Shown here piece after piece: positions 17,087 through 25,467 of a DNA stretch of 64,000 nt (the first letter of the stretch is position 1; every line of letters starts with the position of its first letter). This DNA is from SG8-41 sp963802355 (lineage in GTDB: Bacteria > Pseudomonadota > Gammaproteobacteria > Burkholderiales > SG8-41). The DNA is taken from contig CAWDIV010000005.1 of assembly GCA_963802355.1 (NCBI GenBank), positions 114,952 to 178,951 of the forward strand, written 5' to 3'. The notes beneath the pieces are model-generated. The model was not told where the DNA came from and ran no database searches. It saw only the letters and a list, made by a program, of their open reading frames with translations. A program made the translations under genes and the position numbers.

Positions 17087-18006
17087 TGGAACCGCGCCTG
17101 GAGGAAATGCGCACCCTGATCGCGCGTCACAAGTTGAACGATCACATCTTCGCGGTGGTCGGCCTGCTTTGCATGCTGATCGCCGTGACCATGCTGCTCG
17201 CGGCTTTTCTCGATCTTCTCGTGGACGGCTGGAGCCGGCTGTCGTGGCAGTTCTTCACCTCGTTTCCATCACGCCGCGCGACCGCCGCCGGCATCCTCTC
17301 TTCGTGGGTGGGCACGGCGCTGGTCATGCTGGTGACGATGGTGTCGGCGGTGCCGCTGGGGATTGCGGCCGCGGTGTACCTCGAGGAATACGCAGGCAAG
17401 AACCTGGTGACCGACCTCATCGAGATCAACGTCACCAACCTTGCCGGCGTGCCCTCGATCATCTACGGGCTGCTCGCCCTGGGTCTTTTCATATACATCC
17501 TCGGGCTGGGACAGAGCGTCCTCACGGCGGGCCTGACGCTGGCCTTGCTGATACTGCCCATCGTCATCGTGGCGACCCGCGAAGCGCTGCGCTCGATACC
17601 GAGGGAAATACGCGAGGCGGCATACGCGCTGGGCGCGACCCGGTGGCAGATGATTTCCGATCATCTTCTGCCCTACGCGCGCGGCGGGATATTGACCGGC
17701 GTCATCATCGGCATGTCGCGCGCCATCGGCGAGACCGCGCCGATCATCACGATCGGGGCCCTTACTTTCATCGCCTTTCTGCCGCCGATTCCGTTCACCG
17801 GCGATCCGCCGGCGGGTCTCTTTGACTGGCTGTTCTCGCCTTTCACGGTGCTGCCGATCCAGATGTTCAACTGGGTGTCGCGGCCGGACAATGCGTTTCT
17901 CGCCAACGCGGCGGCAGCGGGCGTCGTGCTGATCGTCATGACGCTAATGATGAACGGGTTGGCGATCTACTTGCGGTATCAGATCAGGAAGAAAATCAAA
18001 TGGTAA
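17086..18006 (+). CDS. pstA: Phosphate ABC transporter permease PstA
   Basis: Second permease subunit of the Pst system, 306 residues with about six membrane segments. The EAA-type loop REAAYALGATRWQMISDHLL near 172-191 contacts PstB, and the downstream segment GMSRAIGETAPII is family-typical. It overlaps pstC by one base and pstB by 7 bp, so the permease and ATPase genes are coupled in translation. Confidence 0.96.
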   Translation: MEPRLEEMRTLIARHKLNDHIFAVVGLLCMLIAVTMLLAAFLDLLVDGWSRLSWQFFTSFPSRRATAAGILSSWVGTALVMLVTMVSAVPLGIAAAVYLEEYAGKNLVTDLIEINVTNLAGVPSIIYGLLALGLFIYILGLGQSVLTAGLTLALLILPIVIVATREALRSIPREIREAAYALGATRWQMISDHLLPYARGGILTGVIIGMSRAIGETAPIITIGALTFIAFLPPIPFTGDPPAGLFDWLFSPFTVLPIQMFNWVSRPDNAFLANAAAAGVVLIVMTLMMNGLAIYLRYQIRKKIKW

Positions 18007-18821
18007 CCACGATGGCGAGACCGCAGCCGCCCGCGACCGTTCGCGCGGTCAGGGAGAACGCGGTAGTGAAGGCGGAAGCCAGGGACCTGAATTTTTTCTA
18101 CGGCAGCTTCCACGCCTTGAAATCCATCAACATGCCGATATACGAGAAGCAGGTGACCGCGCTGATCGGCCCTTCCGGCTGCGGCAAGTCCACTTATTTG
18201 CGCTGCTTCAATCGCATGCACGATCTTTACCCCGGCAACCGCTACGAGGGAGAGATCGTGCTGCACCCGGACAATACCAATCTCCTGAGTACCAAGGTGG
18301 ATCCCATCGAAGTGCGCATGCGCCTGTCGATGGTGTTCCAGAAGCCCAACCCGTTTCCCAAGTCCATATTCGAGAACGTTGCGTACGGCATCCGCATCCG
18401 CGGCGAGAGCAAACGGCGGCTCGTCGAGGAAAAGGTGGAGGAGGCCCTGCGCAGCGCGGCGCTGTGGGACGAGGTCAAGAACCGCCTCCACGAACTCGCG
18501 TTCAATCTTTCCGGCGGACAGCAGCAGCGGCTTTGCATCGCGCGAGCGCTCGCGACCGACCCGGAGATGCTGTTGTTCGACGAACCCACCTCGGCCCTGG
18601 ACCCGATCGCCACTGCGAGCATCGAGCAATTGATCGCTGAGCTCAAGCAGAAGGTCACGATCCTGATCGTCACGCACAACATGCAGCAGGCCGCGCGCGT
18701 TTCAGAGTACACTGCCTACATGTACCTGGGCGAGTTGATCGAGTTCGACGTCACCGACACGCTGTTCATCAAGCCCCAGCGCAAGCAGACAGAGGATTAC
18801 ATCACCGGCCGCTTCGGCTGA
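18000..18821 (+). CDS. pstB: Phosphate ABC transporter ATPase PstB
   Basis: ATP-binding subunit, 273 residues. Walker A is GPSGCGKST (57-65), the Q-loop is FQKPNPFPKSI, the signature is LSGGQQQR and Walker B is LLFDEPTSALDP, all intact, followed by the switch histidine in VTHNMQQAARVS. The first ~25 residues before EARDLNFFYGSF are an extension; an internal ATG at 18012 is an alternative start. It overlaps pstA and is followed 13 bp later by phoU. Confidence 0.97.
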   Translation: MVTTMARPQPPATVRAVRENAVVKAEARDLNFFYGSFHALKSINMPIYEKQVTALIGPSGCGKSTYLRCFNRMHDLYPGNRYEGEIVLHPDNTNLLSTKVDPIEVRMRLSMVFQKPNPFPKSIFENVAYGIRIRGESKRRLVEEKVEEALRSAALWDEVKNRLHELAFNLSGGQQQRLCIARALATDPEMLLFDEPTSALDPIATASIEQLIAELKQKVTILIVTHNMQQAARVSEYTAYMYLGELIEFDVTDTLFIKPQRKQTEDYITGRFG

Positions 18822-18834
18822 GCAGGAGCTCCAC

Positions 18835-19545
18835 ATGGCGATGTACCACATTTCCAAGCAGTTCGATCAGGACCTCGAGACCCTGCGCTCGCGCATGCTC
18901 GAGATGGGCGGACTCGTCGAATCCCAGATCCGCGAGGCGATCGAGGCGTTCTCCAGCGGAAATACGGCGTTGATGGACCGCGTCACGGAGAACGAGCGCC
19001 GCGTGAACGCCTGCGAGATGGAAATCGACAACGATTGCAGCCACATCATCGTCAAGCGGCAGCCGGCCGCCGGCGACCTGCGCCTGATCATGGCCATCAG
19101 CAAGGCCGTGACCGACCTGGAGCGCATCGGGGACGAGGCGGAAAAAGTCGCCCGCATGTCGCGGCAGATCCACGGGCGCGGGCACATGCAGCCGCAACAG
19201 TTCACCAACCTGAGTCACGTCGCCGAAATCGCCACCGGCATGCTGCGGCGCGCGCTGGACGCTTTCGCGCGCCTGGACTCCGCGCAGGCGGGCGTCGTCA
19301 TCCGTGACGATTTCGCAATCGACGCCGAGTTCCGCTCCATAGTCCGTCAGCTCATTACCTTCATGATGGAGGATCCCCGCACGATTTCGAGCGCGCTCGA
19401 GATCGTATGGATCGCCAAAGCCATAGAGCGCATAGGGGACCACGCCCAGAACATCGCCGAGCACGTGATTTACATCGTCGACGGAACGGACGTGCGCCAT
19501 ACCAAGCGCGACCACCAGCCCGCGAGCGACGCGGAAAAAGTCTAG
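18835..19545 (+). CDS. phoU: Phosphate signalling regulator PhoU
   Basis: Helical protein of 236 residues made of two three-helix PhoU repeats; each has the metal-cluster type sequence (about 83-100, LERIGDEAEKVARMSR, and about 188-205, IERIGDHAQNIAEHVI). It links the Pst transporter to the PhoR kinase and suppresses the Pho response when phosphate is plentiful. Ribosome-binding site AGGAG lies just ahead of the ATG at 18835. It lies between pstB and phoB, an order that supports a single regulatory unit. Confidence 0.97.
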   Translation: MAMYHISKQFDQDLETLRSRMLEMGGLVESQIREAIEAFSSGNTALMDRVTENERRVNACEMEIDNDCSHIIVKRQPAAGDLRLIMAISKAVTDLERIGDEAEKVARMSRQIHGRGHMQPQQFTNLSHVAEIATGMLRRALDAFARLDSAQAGVVIRDDFAIDAEFRSIVRQLITFMMEDPRTISSALEIVWIAKAIERIGDHAQNIAEHVIYIVDGTDVRHTKRDHQPASDAEKV

Positions 19546-19564
19546 GGGACACCCGGCACCGTAA

Positions 19565-20254
19565 ATGAAGATACCCATCCTGATCGTCGAGGACGAGCCC
19601 GCCATACAGGAGCTGGTGGCGGTGAACCTCGAGCATGCCGGCTACATGCCGCTGCGCGCGGGGACCGTGCCGGAGGCCCAGGCACACCTGCGCGACGCCC
19701 TGCCTGACATGATCCTGCTCGACTGGATGCTGCCCGGCGTCAGCGGCCTCGATTTTGCGCGGCAGTTGCGCGCCGATACCCGCACGCGGGACATACCGAT
19801 CATCATGCTGACGGCGCGCGCGCTGGAGCAGGACAAGGTCACGGGGCTGGAGCTGGGCGCCGACGATTACATCACCAAGCCGTTTTCACCGCGCGAGTTG
19901 CTCGCCCGCATCAAGTCGGTCATGAGGCGCCGGGCACCGCAGCTCACGGACGACCTGGTGGCGGTTTCCGGTATCGTGCTCAATCCGGTCGCGCACGAGG
20001 TGACCGCCAAGGACATCACGCTGGAGCTGGGGCCGACGGAGTTCCGGATACTGCATTTTTTCATGACGCACCCGGACCGGGTGTACAACCGCCGGCAGCT
20101 GCTCGATTTTGTCTGGGGGGATCACGTCTTCATCGAGGAGCGCACGGTGGACGTTCACATCCGAAGGCTGCGGCAGGCACTGGACGCCGCCCGTCTTGCG
20201 CATCTCATCGAGACTGTTCGCAGCGCAGGCTATCGCTTCCGAACGGTGGGATAA
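19565..20254 (+). CDS. phoB: Phosphate regulon response regulator PhoB
   Basis: OmpR-type response regulator of 229 residues. The receiver domain has the acidic pair E9-D10 and the phospho-acceptor D53 (MILLDWMLPG), then T and K at MLTARAL and DDYITKPFSP. The winged-helix domain is C-terminal (LGPTEFRILHFFMTHPDRVY..VDVHIRRLRQAL). It should bind the Pho boxes ahead of pstS in the same cluster. It is 19 bp from phoU and 24 bp from phoR. Confidence 0.97.
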   Translation: MKIPILIVEDEPAIQELVAVNLEHAGYMPLRAGTVPEAQAHLRDALPDMILLDWMLPGVSGLDFARQLRADTRTRDIPIIMLTARALEQDKVTGLELGADDYITKPFSPRELLARIKSVMRRRAPQLTDDLVAVSGIVLNPVAHEVTAKDITLELGPTEFRILHFFMTHPDRVYNRRQLLDFVWGDHVFIEERTVDVHIRRLRQALDAARLAHLIETVRSAGYRFRTVG

Positions 20255-20278
20255 TGCGTATCCACCTGGCCCCCCTGC

Positions 20279-21601
20279 ATGCCGGAGACCTACACTCGTA
20301 ACGCGTTACTGATACTCGTCTGCGCGGCGATCGCACTGCCCACGGGAATGTTGTTTGGCGCCGCGTTCGGGTGGGGTATCCTCGCTGCCGGATTTCTCCT
20401 GCTGCTCCTGCACCACATTGCGCATCTCGAACGGCTGCGCCGCTGGGCGGCGGGCAGCTTGCACGCGCAAGTGCCCGAAGGGCGGGGTACATGGAGCGCG
20501 GTCTTCGACCTGCTCTACCGCAGGCAGCGCAACGAGTCGCAACGGCGCATGCGCCTCGGCCGGGTCCTGGCACGATCGCGTCAGGCCGGCCGGGCGTTGC
20601 CGTACGGGCTCGCGATCCTGGACTCCGATTATCACATCGTGTGGTGCAACGATTCCGCTGAATCGCATCTGGGCATCAGGCTGGACCGAGACCGCGGCCA
20701 GACCATAACGCACCTGGTGCGCCAGCCGGAGTTCTTCGCGCATCTCGCGGCGCGCGACCTCGGCAAGCCGCTCGAGCTCAAGCCCGCAGGGGCCAACGGC
20801 CCGTTGCTGTCCGTGCAGTTCGTGCCCTACGCGGAATCCCAATGGTTACTGCTGTCGCGCGACATCACTCAGTACGCGAGGGTGGAGAGAATACGGCGCG
20901 ATTTCGTTGCCAATATCTCGCATGAGCTGCGCACACCGCTCACCGTGCTCGTCGGCTTTATGGAAACCATACTCGAGCTCAAGCTCGACCCGGAACGCTC
21001 CCGGGACTACCTCAACATGATGGCCGATCAGGGCAAGCGCATGCAACGCATCATCGACGATCTGCTCGTGCTCTCGACGCTCGAGTCGACGCCTGAACCC
21101 AGAAGCGAGGAACGCATCGACATGATGTTGCTGCTCGCGAGGCTGCGAACGGACGCGGAGGCGCTATCCGCAGGCCGTCACCGGATCGCCGTCGAAGTCG
21201 TCCCCGCAGGGCCGCACACCGTGCTGGGCTCCGAAAGCGAGCTCACCAGCGCATTCGGCAATCTCGTGAGTAACGCAGTGCGCTACACTCCCGCGGGCGG
21301 TGAGATCCGAATCACGTGGCGTAAATTGAGCGATGGCGCCGAGTTCGCCGTGGAAGATACGGGGCCCGGTATCGCGCCGGAGCACATCCCGAGGCTGACG
21401 GAGCGTTTTTACCGCGTCGACCGCGGCCGGTCGCGCGATACGGGGGGCACTGGCCTCGGCCTCGCAATCGTCAAGCATGCACTCGCACGTCATCAAGCCG
21501 AATTGGACATACAGAGCGAAATCGGGCGGGGCAGCCGCTTCGCGGCGCGCTTTCCTGCCCGGCGCGTGCCCGCGCCGCCGACCGCCTCCGTGCATCCGTA
21601 A
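20279..21601 (+). CDS. phoR: Phosphate regulon sensor kinase PhoR
   Basis: Membrane-bound histidine kinase of 440 residues. Two hydrophobic segments lie in the first 48 residues, a PAS domain covers about 105-195, and the H box is FVANISHELRTPL with H215. N box (FGNLVSNAVRYTP), G1 (VEDTGPGIAPEHI), F box (LTERFYRVD) and G2 (GGTGLGLAIVKHAL) are all present. It has no periplasmic sensor domain, as expected for PhoR, which senses through Pst/PhoU. Confidence 0.96.
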   Translation: MPETYTRNALLILVCAAIALPTGMLFGAAFGWGILAAGFLLLLLHHIAHLERLRRWAAGSLHAQVPEGRGTWSAVFDLLYRRQRNESQRRMRLGRVLARSRQAGRALPYGLAILDSDYHIVWCNDSAESHLGIRLDRDRGQTITHLVRQPEFFAHLAARDLGKPLELKPAGANGPLLSVQFVPYAESQWLLLSRDITQYARVERIRRDFVANISHELRTPLTVLVGFMETILELKLDPERSRDYLNMMADQGKRMQRIIDDLLVLSTLESTPEPRSEERIDMMLLLARLRTDAEALSAGRHRIAVEVVPAGPHTVLGSESELTSAFGNLVSNAVRYTPAGGEIRITWRKLSDGAEFAVEDTGPGIAPEHIPRLTERFYRVDRGRSRDTGGTGLGLAIVKHALARHQAELDIQSEIGRGSRFAARFPARRVPAPPTASVHP

Positions 21602-21659
21602 TCGGCGGAGTGGCTCGTTTCAACGCGTTCGATTGATGACTATCTGGTGGCCACAGAGG

Positions 21660-21875
21660 TCATGACTTCGCCTTGTTCTTCAGTTCGTTTTGTTTCATGG
21701 TCCTGAGCATCACAGTTGCCGCCGCGCCCAAGTTTCCGTATACGGCGCAGGCCCAGATATGCTCAACCGGAATGCCGCTTTTTTCTATCGCCGCAGGCAT
21801 CGTTTCGGCTTCTACGTCCAGGCTGCGGATTCTGGACGCTTTACCATCATCGTATAGCAACAACCATCTGTTCAT
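21660..21875 (-). CDS. Small hypothetical protein (71 aa)
   Basis: Short frame on the minus strand, convergent with phoR. The ATG at 21875 gives MNRWLLLYDDGKASRIRSLD; the frame opens further upstream with a GTG at 21911. The middle (IPVEHIWACAVYGNLGAAATVML) is moderately hydrophobic and the end is lysine-rich. There is a possible weak ribosome-binding site (GGAAA). I recognise no family, and coding status is only moderately supported. Confidence 0.45.
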   Translation of the reverse strand: MNRWLLLYDDGKASRIRSLDVEAETMPAAIEKSGIPVEHIWACAVYGNLGAAATVMLRTMKQNELKNKAKS

Positions 21876-22126
21876 CTGTTCAGGTTTCCACGATTTGCTA
21901 TTGGGGGGCACCCTTCACGGGCTCGATCAACGCTGCGGCCAGGACTGTCATCGGATTTTCATTAGCCGCGGCCATTGCCTCGGCCATGCGCTACCCGTCG
22001 GCCTATGCCGACAAAAAAACGCTTTCAATTCCATGCCATACGATGCGCTCCTTCGTGCTGTCGTCGTGCGGCGACCACGTCCAGCAACGTCGCGCCATAA
22101 ATCCATGTATTTTTTATAGATTTTTC

Positions 22127-22141
22127 TGGCACGGTGGTTGC
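22127..22141 (+). promoter_or_regulatory. Sigma-54 (-24/-12) promoter
   Basis: TGGCACG, four bases, TTGC: this matches the RpoN consensus TGGCACG-N4-TTGC exactly. Transcription would begin about 12 bases after the TTGC, giving a leader of roughly 40 nt before the small secreted protein gene at 22194. The 200 bp upstream could hold an enhancer site, but I cannot name one. Confidence 0.75.
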
Positions 22142-22193
22142 GAGTAGTGAAGTATACCCAGTCGATCGGGTATTTGAGGAAAGGAGATGCATC

Positions 22194-22517
22194 ATGAAAC
22201 GCAAAACACTTTTGGTGGTTGGTGTGGCCGGTGCGTTGGCCTGTAGCGCCGCCTCCGCGACGACGTATCTTTGCGTGCAGGATCCAACGGATGAGTACTA
22301 CCTGTCGTGTGCAGAGCTTACGTCTGACGCACTCGCTTCGAGCCCCTTGATCGAGTACTCGCCCGCGTCCGAGCCGACCTTCGTTACATATTACTTGACC
22401 GAGCCTGCGTCAGAGGAAGTCGCGTCGACGTAGCTGCGATCGGCGCCGACGTCCTATTTTTGCACCTATGATTCGCCGCTGAACGAGATCTGGGTCACTG
22501 AACATCCGGGCGCCTAA
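22194..22517 (+). CDS. Small secreted protein with an in-frame amber codon
   Basis: AAGGAG precedes the ATG at 22194. The product has a signal peptide (about 1-22, ends SAASA), then TTYLCVQDPTDEYYLSC and an acidic, serine- and tyrosine-rich region. An amber TAG stands at 22431-22433 after 79 residues. The same frame then continues for 27 sense codons (LRSAPTSYFCTYDSPLNEIW...) to a TAA at 22515; the post-amber TSYFCTYDSP resembles the pre-amber TTYLCVQDPTD. The protein may therefore end at 22433, be read through, or be a recent nonsense mutant. It is driven by a sigma-54 promoter and followed by a terminator. No family is recognised. Confidence 0.65.
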
Positions 22518-22870
22518 AGGGCGCTGGCACGAAACATCCGTTAATTCCGAACTCGCACTTTAAGAAGGCCGGAAAAAGGGGCTAAGCGCCCCTTTGATCC
22601 CTTTATTTGGCACAAGTTGCGCCGGCCGCCAACTCTATTGCGACTTGCCGGGTTCGTCGATTGCCGGAATAATCCCCCTCATGCAGCTTCGAATTTCCCT
22701 CTCAGCTCTTCTGTGGCGCTGGCGTCAGCCGGCCGCCTAAAAATTTCCTTCGCCGGTACCGAGCGAATCGGTACAACCAGCAGTATTCTCAAGAAGAGCG
22801 GTCATACTGCGGGTATCGACACCGAATATCCGAACGTATATATATGTATATCAAATAGGTAGGGTGACTA
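22518..22870. other. Gene-poor stretch with terminator, before trpG
   Basis: Apart from the terminator at 22575-22600 I see no gene. It is less GC-rich than its surroundings; the end contains ACGTATATATATGTATATC (about 22835-22853), which probably holds the trpG promoter, followed by the trpG ribosome-binding region GGTAGGG. An 81-codon frame at 22617 lacks supporting features. Confidence 0.5.
22575..22600 (+). terminator. Intrinsic terminator after the sigma-54 gene
   Basis: An 8-bp stem AAAGGGGC / GCCCCTTT with a 5-base loop (22575-22595), followed by a short T-containing tail. It lies after the TAA at 22515-22517 rather than right after the amber, which fits the longer frame being the original gene. 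Confidence 0.7.
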
Positions 22871-23440
22871 ATGGTGCTCGTCATCGACAACTACGATTCC
22901 TTCACTTACAACCTGGTGCAGTACCTGGGTGAACTGGGTGAAACCGTGGAGGTGTACCGCAACGATGAAATCACGATCGATCAAGTCGCGCAACGCAAGC
23001 CCGCGCAGGTCGTCATTTCGCCGGGACCGTGCACCCCGAAGGAGGCGGGGATCTCGGTCCCGCTCATCGAGCGTCTCGCCGGAACAATTCCCGTGCTGGG
23101 CGTATGCCTCGGGCATCAGGCCATAGGGCAGGCTTTCGGCGGGCGCATCGTACATGCCGGTCAACTTATGCACGGCAAGATTTCCGCCATCCATCATGAC
23201 CGCCGCGGCGTGTTTGCGGGCGTCCCGGACGGGTTCACGGCGACGCGCTATCATTCGCTGGCGATCGAGCGAGCGAGCCTGCCGGGGTGCCTCGAGGTGA
23301 GCGCCTGGACCGATGACGGAGAAATAATGGGCGTGCGCCACCGGTCACTCGCGATCGAAGGCGTGCAGTTCCATCCCGAGTCCATCCTGACCGAGCACGG
23401 GCACCAGCTGCTCAGGAATTTTTTATCGAGCGCTACGTAA
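22871..23440 (+). CDS. trpG: Anthranilate synthase component II (glutamine amidotransferase)
   Basis: Small subunit that supplies ammonia from glutamine to TrpE, 189 residues. The class I amidotransferase triad is C79 (GVCLGHQAIG), H168 and E170 (QFHPESIL). The family usually ends a few residues after the motif LLRNFL; here the last four codons and stop (23427-23440) are contributed by the repeat L copy B. trpE lies 9.3 kb upstream beyond the pho cluster; trpD follows through the repeat. Confidence 0.96.
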   Translation: MVLVIDNYDSFTYNLVQYLGELGETVEVYRNDEITIDQVAQRKPAQVVISPGPCTPKEAGISVPLIERLAGTIPVLGVCLGHQAIGQAFGGRIVHAGQLMHGKISAIHHDRRGVFAGVPDGFTATRYHSLAIERASLPGCLEVSAWTDDGEIMGVRHRSLAIEGVQFHPESILTEHGHQLLRNFLSSAT

Positions 23441-23549
23441 CTTCGTTACCTCGCTCGATCCTTTACCCTCAACTCCTCTCCCGAGGGGCGAAGGGAGTGG
23501 GGTGACGACGAATCGGCGAGTCCGGATGGTCATCCGGCATCGAAATGAT
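23427..23549 (+). repeat. Leader-type dispersed repeat L, copy B (trpG-trpD junction)
   Basis: A 123-bp copy with CGAGCGCTACGTAAC TTC GTTACCTCGCTCG, a GC-rich arm pair and CCGGATGGTCATCCGG, ending TCGAAATGATT. The trpG stop is inside its first hairpin and the trpD ATG (23563) follows 13 bp after its end. It therefore lies in the trpG-trpD transcript, where it could affect translation or mRNA processing. Confidence 0.85.
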
Positions 23550-23562
23550 TAGGAGCGAGGTC

Positions 23563-24582
23563 ATGACGCCGCAGGAAGCTTTGACCAGGGTCATCGAGCA
23601 CCGCGAGATTTTCCGGGAGGAAATGATCTCTCTCATGCGCAGCATCATGAGCGGCGAGGTCACGCCGACAATGATCGCGGCGATCTTGATCGGGCTGCGG
23701 GTGAAGAAGGAGACGATAGGCGAGATCGCGGGCGCGGCGGAGGTGATGCGCGAATTCGCGACCAAGGTGGCGCTCAAGGATGCCCACGACCTGGTGGATA
23801 TCGTGGGCACCGGCGGGGACGGCGCGCATACCTTCAATATCTCCACCGCGACGAGTTTTGTCTGCGCCGCAGCCGGCGCGCGCATCGCGAAGCACGGCAA
23901 CCGCGCGGTATCCAGCAAGTCGGGCAGCGCCGACTTGCTGGAAGCACTCGGCGCCAACATTACTCTCAAGCCGGAACAGATCGCGAGCTGCATCGCCGAG
24001 GTGGGGGTTGGCTTCATGTTTGCCCCGAATCACCACGGCGCCATGAAGCACGCCGCGCCGGTCCGGCGCGAACTGGGCGTGAAGACGATATTCAACATAC
24101 TCGGTCCGCTCACCAATCCGGCGGGGGCAAGGCAACACTTGATCGGCGTGTTCCATCCCGATCTCGTCGGTATCGAGGTGCGCGTGCTGCAGGACCTCGG
24201 CAGCCGGCGCGTCATCGTCGTGCACGGCATGGAGGGGCTCGACGAGATGTCTATTTCCGGGCCCACCATGGTGGGAGAACTGAAAGACGGCCAAATCCGG
24301 GAATACCAGGTCGCCCCGCAGGACTTCGGATTGCAGGTCCAACCGGCACAGGCGATCCGGGTCGAAGGCGTGGAGCAGTCGAAAGCCATGGTCCTCGCCG
24401 CACTGGCGAACGAGCCGGGCGCGGCGCGCGACATAGTCGCCCTCAATTCCGGAGCGAGCATCTACGTTGCCGGTCTCGCGCCCTCGATCGCAGAGGGGTT
24501 GAAAAAGGCCCAGGCAGTGATCGCCAGCGGCGCCGCGCGCAAGAAACTCGACCAGTTCGTCGCGTACACCCGCAGTATTTGA
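23563..24582 (+). CDS. trpD: Anthranilate phosphoribosyltransferase
   Basis: Transfers phosphoribose to anthranilate, second step of tryptophan synthesis, 339 residues. The ATG at 23563 follows AGGAG at 23551-23555, which favours it over the in-frame ATG at 23545 that belongs to the repeat. The PRPP-binding motif GTGGDGAHTFNIST is at about 83-96, followed by KHGNRAVSSKSGSADLLEAL and FMFAPNHHGAMKH. trpC begins 19 bp downstream. Confidence 0.97.
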   Translation: MTPQEALTRVIEHREIFREEMISLMRSIMSGEVTPTMIAAILIGLRVKKETIGEIAGAAEVMREFATKVALKDAHDLVDIVGTGGDGAHTFNISTATSFVCAAAGARIAKHGNRAVSSKSGSADLLEALGANITLKPEQIASCIAEVGVGFMFAPNHHGAMKHAAPVRRELGVKTIFNILGPLTNPAGARQHLIGVFHPDLVGIEVRVLQDLGSRRVIVVHGMEGLDEMSISGPTMVGELKDGQIREYQVAPQDFGLQVQPAQAIRVEGVEQSKAMVLAALANEPGAARDIVALNSGASIYVAGLAPSIAEGLKKAQAVIASGAARKKLDQFVAYTRSI

Positions 24583-24601
24583 GTCCCGCCGGTTAATAGT
24601 C

Positions 24602-25399
24602 ATGTCTGACGTCCTGCAGGACATCCTCGAGGTCAAGGCGGAGGAGCTTGGGCGCGCCCGGGCGGCGAAGTCGTTTGCCGCGCTGGAGGACGAAGCAAGG
24701 CAAGCGGCACCCGCGCGTGACTTCATCGCCGCAATCCGCTCGAAGATCGCAACCGGCAAGCTGGCCGTGATCGCTGAGCTGAAGAAAGCCAGCCCGAGCC
24801 GGGGTGTACTGCGCGAGCGCTACGACCCCGCGACAATAGCCGCAGGCTATGAGCGCGGTGGCGCCGCCTGCCTGTCGGTGCTGACGGACGAGAGGTTCTT
24901 CCAGGGCTCACCAGCTCATCTCGAGCAGGCGCGCGCGGCGTGTCAGCTTCCCGTACTCCGCAAGGATTTCACGATCGATCCGTACCAGGTCTATGAGGCC
25001 AGGGCGACGGGCGCGGATTGCATACTGCTGATCGCCGCTGCGCTCGAGGATAGTCGCATGCTGGACCTGGAAGCGGCGGCGGGGGCGCTCGGCATGGCGA
25101 TGCTGGTGGAGGTGCACGACGCCGGCGAGCTCGATCGCGCGCTTCGCCTCAAGACGCCGCTCATCGGCATCAACAATCGCAATCTGCGCACGTTCGACAC
25201 CCGCCTGGAAACGACACTCGATCTGCTCGACCGCATCCCCGAGGATCGCATCGTCGTAACCGAAAGCGGGATACTCACACCGCACGACGTACAGACGATG
25301 GCGCGTCGCGGCGTGAAGTGCTTTCTGGTCGGGGAAGCGTTCATGCGCGCCGCGGATCCCGGCGCGGAACTGGCGCGGCTGTTCGCGCGGCCGGCCTGA
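24602..25399 (+). CDS. trpC: Indole-3-glycerol phosphate synthase
   Basis: TIM-barrel enzyme for the fourth step of tryptophan synthesis, 265 residues. Catalytic lysine regions AELKKASPSRG (about 60-70) and LRKDFTIDPYQVYEAR (about 119-134) are intact, with the C-terminal phosphate-binding VTESGI and FLVGEAFM. It is monofunctional, without a fused TrpF. The cluster trpGDC is closed by coq7 downstream; trpF, trpB and trpA are not in the window. Confidence 0.97.
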   Translation: MSDVLQDILEVKAEELGRARAAKSFAALEDEARQAAPARDFIAAIRSKIATGKLAVIAELKKASPSRGVLRERYDPATIAAGYERGGAACLSVLTDERFFQGSPAHLEQARAACQLPVLRKDFTIDPYQVYEARATGADCILLIAAALEDSRMLDLEAAAGALGMAMLVEVHDAGELDRALRLKTPLIGINNRNLRTFDTRLETTLDLLDRIPEDRIVVTESGILTPHDVQTMARRGVKCFLVGEAFMRAADPGAELARLFARPA

Positions 25400-25436
25400 T
25401 TTCATCTGTGTTCATCTGTGTTTATCTGTGGCTTAA
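25400..25436. repeat. Short tandem repeat, CATCTGTGTT type
   Basis: Three near-identical units, TTCATCTGTG TTCATCTGTG TTTATCTGTG, run directly from the trpC stop (25397-25399). A related tract (TTTTATCTGCGCTTATCTGCGG) is at 26868-26895. Both are intergenic. Confidence 0.7.
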
Positions 25437-25467
25437 TCGACTTTTCGGGATCCGATAGGAGGGCTTC

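Noticed and set aside
21898..21987. 29-codon minus-strand frame (MAEAMAAANENPMTV...)
   Set aside because: Reads nicely but is very short and has only a weak ribosome-binding site; not enough to call a gene.
22617..22862. 81-codon plus-strand frame before trpG
   Set aside because: No ribosome-binding site, no recognisable composition, and it runs through the AT-rich probable promoter.
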